NCBI GenBank assembly: GCA_014773175.1
Contig: VXCM01001477.1
Location: 62,001-126,000, forward strand
Length of the DNA: 64,000 nt
From: Lucifuga dentata
Lineage: Eukaryota > Chordata > Actinopteri > Ophidiiformes > Bythitidae
Reading direction: 5' to 3'
A program made the translations under genes and the position numbers. The notes under the pieces were generated by a model. The model was not told where the DNA came from. It saw nothing but the letters and a program-made list of their open reading frames with translations, and did not search any database. The stretch's first letter is position 1. Every line of letters begins with the position of its first letter. Below, piece by piece: positions 60,136 to 64,000 of the stretch.

Positions 60136-60811
60136 GTATGTATGCAATGGTAACATTAACACACACACTTGAGAGATGGCCAAAAGTGGAGAAGGGTCAG
60201 GTACAAAACCCCCATGTAGAGATTATTCAGGATTAAAGATTACAGCTGAGATTCTTCCTCAGTTAAAACCACAGTAGAATATGCCCAGGTTTTAGTACAC
60301 AAAAAAGTACACTGTAAAATGTGACAAGTTGATCTTACTTAAAAAAATTAGGAAACCGAAGTAAGGTCACGTCACATTTTACAGTGTACAACAGCCTAAA
60401 AAAAGAGCACAAAGGCCAGGGTTTGAACCATATCCCTGTGTTCAGAAGAGACATCACTATCTTAGGTTCCGTATTTGTAGAGTTAAGAAATTGTTTTTAT
60501 GGTTGTGTCCAGGTTCCTGGAGCAATGTTGGACATGTCGTACAGATACATGATGCTGCTGTCATGTGAAATCACATCCCGAATTAGTGATTTCTTCTATT
60601 TTAATACCAGCTGAGAAATCTCTTCAGCCCTTTAGGTTATGAAACTGTTTTAAATACGCTGTTATGAAATTACAAATATAGTTTCCTTAGCTCATTAAAA
60701 TCTAACACCTTGGGAGGTTTTTTTTTTTTTAACTGGCTGCAACAACCCACAGTCTACTGTCAGTACCTCACACCTCGCCCTCCCCCCTCCCCCGGCTGTC
60801 AATTTCTATAG
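60136..60811 (+). other. intron (676 bp)
   Basis: Contains an 83-bp inverted-repeat element at 60307-60389; the rest shows no coding sequence. Confidence 0.65.
60307..60389. mobile_element. short inverted-repeat element (83 bp)
   Basis: A 19-bp perfect inverted repeat, GTACACTGTAAAATGTGAC, closes both ends, with an AT-rich centre. The ACTGTAAAA ends resemble small MITEs common in teleosts. Confidence 0.6.
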
Positions 60812-60956
60812 AAGGACTTTATGTCCCTGGAGTTGTCAGGGGGCAAGGTGAAGATGACCTTTGACCTTGGGTCAGGCATCGGTACTGTCACATCACTCGG
60901 CCGCCATAATGATGGACGCTGGAAATCCCTCACCATGTCCCGGAACAAGAGACAAG
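60812..60956 (+). CDS. lama2: lama2 exon: LG2, part 2
   Basis: The 145-nt exon encodes 48 residues from KDFMSLELSGGK to SRNKRQ plus one base. DFMSxEL, YDLGSG-type (FDLGSG) and HNDGRWKS are LG2 signatures. Confidence 0.97.
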
Positions 60957-61014
60957 GTACACACAATGAAAGTAAATGTTAAAGGGGAAGAGAAGATCAG
61001 TCTGGACTGGCATA

Positions 61015-61365
61015 TGTTAAACTAAACTTGGTTAGTTGAGTCCTGACTAGACTGGACAAAATTAGACTAAAATTTACTAGATTAGACTGCTTAATTTATC
61101 TTAATATGACTTAATTCTTTCGTGCAAGATTATATTAGATTAGTATGTCTTATTATATTATACTACATTATATTTGACAAAACTAGACTGACCATATTAC
61201 TTGTACACTAAACTAGACTAACTTTGTTAATCTAAGCCAAACTAGATTAGAATCAATCACTAAAATTTATATTACATAAACTTAACCAGACTAAATACAC
61301 TGGTTTAGAGGAACTAGAATAAACTAAAACAGATTACACCATTTTATTTTTGATTAGATTAGAGC
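61015..61365 (+). repeat. degenerate TAGACTA word array
   Basis: Words such as TTAGACTA, CTAGACTGG, CTAGATTAGA and AACTAGACTAAC recur at irregular spacing over about 350 bp, suggesting a decayed tandem array. Confidence 0.55.
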
Positions 61366-61432
61366 AGAGTTGTGCAGATTGGCTGCACTACAATATATCA
61401 CAATATATTGGAGAAGACCATACAATATATTT

Positions 61433-61434
<2 letters not shown>

Positions 61435-61489
<55 letters not shown>

Positions 61490-61519
61490 TTCTCTCTCTG
61501 TCTCTCTCTCTCTCTCTGT
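61435..61519 (+). repeat. (TC)n microsatellite near an acceptor
   Basis: Mostly perfect TC repeat with a few TTTC and TGTC interruptions, ending about 30 bases before the acceptor at 61549. Confidence 0.9.
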
Positions 61520-61549
61520 CAATTTTTTTGTTTATTTACCTGTTTACAG

Positions 61550-61688
61550 GCACGGTGAACATAGTGGACATTGAAAGCAGTGCGGAGGAGAAGATACAAG
61601 CCACATCTCAGGGTTCAGCTACTGGTCTGAACCTCAAGGAAAACCAGAAGATCTATTTTGGAGGGCTGCCTACCATTGGAAACTACAG
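61550..61688 (+). CDS. lama2: lama2 exon: LG2, part 3
   Basis: The 139-nt exon completes Gly and encodes 45 residues from TVNIVDIESS to LPTIGNY plus AG. KIYFGGLPT is the LG2 strand before the loop encoded by the microexon. The donor gtacac is followed by CA repeats. Confidence 0.96.
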
Positions 61689-61887
61689 GTACACACACAC
61701 ACATACATGCAAATTCAACTATCCATGTACCAGCAGATTAACAGGTTAAGTAAAAGGATTGCTAGTTGAATAACTGCTGTTAAAGTCCATTAAAAAAAAA
61801 AGAAAAAGCCAGTACTAATTGAAACATGACTGTTTAGATGTGTTTGTGCAGTTTGCTAATGCTTAATATCATGTTTTGTCTCAACAG

Positions 61888-61899
61888 CATGAAAGCAAG
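61888..61899 (+). CDS. lama2: lama2 12-nt microexon in LG2
   Basis: Twelve bases (CATGAAAGCAAG) lie between acceptor tctcaacag and donor gtaaaa. With the AG left by the previous exon and the G opening the next, they encode S-M-K-A-R. This restores the SMKAR segment that follows the GGLPT strand in mammalian LAMA2. Skipping it keeps the frame and shortens the protein by four residues (NYRSEV instead of NYSMKARSEV). It is too short for ORF-based detection. Confidence 0.9.
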
Positions 61900-62017
61900 G
61901 TAAAATAAATAAATGAATAAATAAATAATCAGACCTTTTTATTGTGATCATCCTCTGCATGAGGCTAGCCACACTGATGCAGCAGCATAGCTGTGTGTGT
62001 TTGTGTGCGTGTGTGCG

Positions 62018-62048
<31 letters not shown>

Positions 62049-62083
62049 NAGCATAGCTGTGTGTGTTTGTGTGCGTGTGTGCG

Positions 62084-62114
<31 letters not shown>

Positions 62115-62707
62115 CTTGGCATCAAGGCTCAGGCTCTTCCACTTGGCAACTTGAAATCACTGTTTCTATGCACTTTATAATAAATCTGAATTTGAAGTTT
62201 GTCTGTGCAGCAACATCTGAGGTGGAATTTCTGACATTTTGAGAGAGGAGTATTTGGAAATGATCCACAAAGTTTTATACAAGATTATGGTTTCCACCGG
62301 AACCACAATAACTTTTTCACAGAGTTGTAACACCCACCTTTTTTATGCAAAAGCCTCATTTAATGTAATTCTTTAGTTCTTTACTGATTGAATGTAGCTG
62401 GAAACCTGGATAATACATGCAATTTACTATTTTCCTGCTACAAACAAATTAATTAATTAAAATGTAATTTTTTAATGTAACATGGAGAAACATCACATTC
62501 AGATTATTGCTGTTGTAGATGTCTGTCCTCACTCTTCTTCTGGCACTTGATGCCCAGGCTTTAATACTGCAGTTTGGCACCATATTTTTGCATTTCTGAA
62601 GTCAGAGTGTGGGATCTCTTCAGCTACAGTATGTGCACTATACCTGAAGAAGTTTCACACAAGGTATATTTAGGGTGAAAAGTAAAAATATCATAATTTC
62701 TTTATAG
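61900..62707 (+). other. intron (808 bp)
   Basis: A TG-rich 65-bp block is present twice around an N at 62049. The rest is AT-rich with no coding sequence. Confidence 0.65.
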
Positions 62708-62828
62708 GTCAGAGGTGACTCTGAAGCGTTACACGGGCTGTCTTCGGGACATTGAAATCTCCAGAACCCCATATAATCTCCTCAGTAGTTCAGATTATAC
62801 TGGTGTCACTAAAGGATGTAATGTAGAG
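62708..62828 (+). CDS. lama2: lama2 exon: end of LG2
   Basis: The 121-nt exon completes Arg and encodes 40 residues from SEVTLKRYTGC to TKGCNVE, phase 0. GCLRDIEISRTPYN and YxGVTKGC close LG2 with its two cysteines. Donor gtaaga. The next exon (LG3 start) is not in the window. Confidence 0.97.
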
Positions 62829-64000
62829 GTAAGAGTTTTCACATAATTTAATTTTAGAGCTGTGAAGTATATATAAACATGGGCTGGGATGTAGTAGTTT
62901 AAGTTTTTTCACAAATGCCATTTTTGTTGGTGACGCAGTTTCACGCAAGACTTTAAATGAGCCCACTTGGGTTTTTATTCAACTTTAAATGGAGAAGAAC
63001 AATAAGGCATCACCTAATTTCCTGTTTTCATTAGTCACCAAATAACATGGTCAATAGTTAATCTGGAGAATTGATGTGCAAAATGTTATTTCATATACAT
63101 AAAAACAAGTAAGTTTTACTTAAAAAATATTGGTGAGTTATTGATAATTACCGATTAATCAATAATTACTCCCAGTTTTTATTTAAACTCTACTGCACTA
63201 TATAATGTGCCATAATCAATTTAACCTTCCCTCTAAGAAAAACAGTTGAGTTAGTGGAATATTTAGAGGTATATTTAAATATTATTGAACCCATTCTAAG
63301 ATTGTCTACTTGACCATGTAAATCCTTTTTATATGCTTTAAAAGATGCTTAGCTGAATGTAGATGGAAAATCAATATGTAACCCAAATACGAGTTGTGAA
63401 AAGATCCTGAGATGTGGAAGCTGAACAGTTTTTTTCCGCTGGGTTACCCATTCTTGACTTTGTTCTCAGTCTTGTTTATCTCTCTCTTTTTCTCTCTCTC
63501 TCTCTCTCTCGTTAATCTCTCTCTCTTTAGTTATACACTAATTGTAGTTGTAGTTTGAAGTAGAAAAGAGAGAGAGTAAGAAAGAAGGAAGGTCAACATG
63601 CAGTGATCATCGAGTTGAAGATGTAACATTGATGTAAAGGTTTTTCATTTCCCACATGAACTCATATAGACTTTGTGTTTAAATCAATTAAACCTTTGAA
63701 TGTATATGCTTTGTCAACCCCTTTTATATTCATGTCATTCATGTCTGTTTTCCTCTATGTTGCAAATGAAATGTACAGTATTTTCAAAGTCGTATGAGGC
63801 GTTCACTGTGAATTCTATGCATCTGCAGCTTCATTCATTAATACAAAGCTATGTACATAGTGTATAAAATGTGAATAGAGGGTGATAAAGGGACCAAGGT
63901 TGAGTGTGCTTAATGTGAAGGTCTTTCTGTTGTTTTTTTTGTTTTGTTTTGTTTTTTCTCAGCCTTCACCCACCATTCTGCTGTGCTTCAAAGATAGAGC
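62829..64000 (+). other. intron, 5' part only
   Basis: Contains (TC)n at about 63479-63530 and a GT-rich T run near the end. The last 38 bases follow an AG but do not encode the expected start of LG3 in the required phase, so I treat them as intronic. Confidence 0.6.

Larger units (their letters stand above)
60957..61549 (+). other. intron (593 bp)
   Basis: Most of it is a highly degenerate array of TAGACTA/CTAGATTAGA words (about 61015-61365), followed by (TC)n at 61435-61519 that runs towards the next acceptor. Confidence 0.65.
1098..62828 (+). other. lama2: lama2 gene, partial (LE7 to LG2 part of laminin alpha-2)
   Basis: Thirty-eight exons join in frame and reproduce, domain by domain, the order known for vertebrate laminin alpha-2: LE repeats, the second L4 globule, more LE repeats, the coiled-coil arm, LG1 and LG2. 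I chose alpha-2 over alpha-1 because many segments match LAMA2 as I remember it, including GSKSFDC, NFQEGGCT, CPPNTIGE, KCDCPLGYSGLSCE, NATAAFKAYSNIK, INQARKQANS, FLWDVGSGVGRVEYP and DIEISRTPYN. Laminin alpha-2 is a secreted chain that trimerises with beta and gamma chains through its coiled coil. It anchors muscle and Schwann-cell basement membranes to integrins and dystroglycan through its LG domains. The signal peptide, the N-terminal LN domain and first L4 globule, and LG3 to LG5 are outside the window, so neither end of the gene is visible. Introns range from 86 bp to 6.5 kb. Confidence 0.97.

Noticed and set aside
63963..64000. Possible start of the next lama2 exon after an AG at the window end
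   Set aside because: In the required phase it reads PSPTILLCFKDR, which does not resemble the start of LG3 in alpha-2, so I left it as intron.

Overview
The window is a single locus: the 3' two-thirds of a vertebrate laminin alpha-2 gene (lama2) on the + strand. The gene enters the window from upstream and leaves it downstream. I could join 38 exons between 1098 and 62828 in one reading frame. Every junction is GT-AG, every phase matches, and every exon length fits its peptide exactly, apart from one exon whose 5' edge is lost at an assembly gap. I see no other cellular protein-coding gene and no RNA gene on either strand. The organism is probably a teleost fish, because the protein is clearly vertebrate LAMA2 and the introns are full of long (TG)n/(TC)n arrays, TTAA-flanked MITEs and tRNA-derived SINE remnants. 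This is an inference, and I do not name a species.

Layout. Exons at 1098-21886 encode the laminin EGF-like (LE) repeats that correspond to LE7 to LE14 of mammalian LAMA2. Exons at 21743-26024 encode the second L4 (IV) globule and its return into LE14. Exons at 25907-31527 encode LE14 to LE17. Exons at 35066-53825 encode the cysteine-poor coiled-coil arm (domains I/II), which pairs with a beta and a gamma chain. Exons at 54653-62828 encode LG1 and LG2. LG3 to LG5 and the N-terminal half lie outside the window. The product is a secreted basement-membrane chain (laminin-211/221, merosin) of muscle and peripheral nerve.

Non-coding content. Introns make up about 92% of the window. Two TTAA-flanked MITE families are present, with seven and three copies. 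There is a pogo/Tigger-like remnant, a small mariner-like MITE with TA duplications, and a 1.34-kb palindromic element nested inside one of the TTAA MITEs. Two SINE remnants and many microsatellites are also present, and several microsatellites lie directly against splice sites.

Most worth a second look: (1) an extra, phase-symmetric LE-like exon at 13268-13540 that looks like a degenerate copy of the next exon and has no counterpart in mammalian LAMA2 as I know it; (2) a conserved 12-nt microexon at 61888-61899 in LG2; (3) the nested palindrome, which carries CTCF-like motifs in convergent orientation; (4) a systematic assembly artefact in which a single N sits between two copies of the same roughly 45-67-bp sequence, and in one case an N has removed the start of a coding exon.
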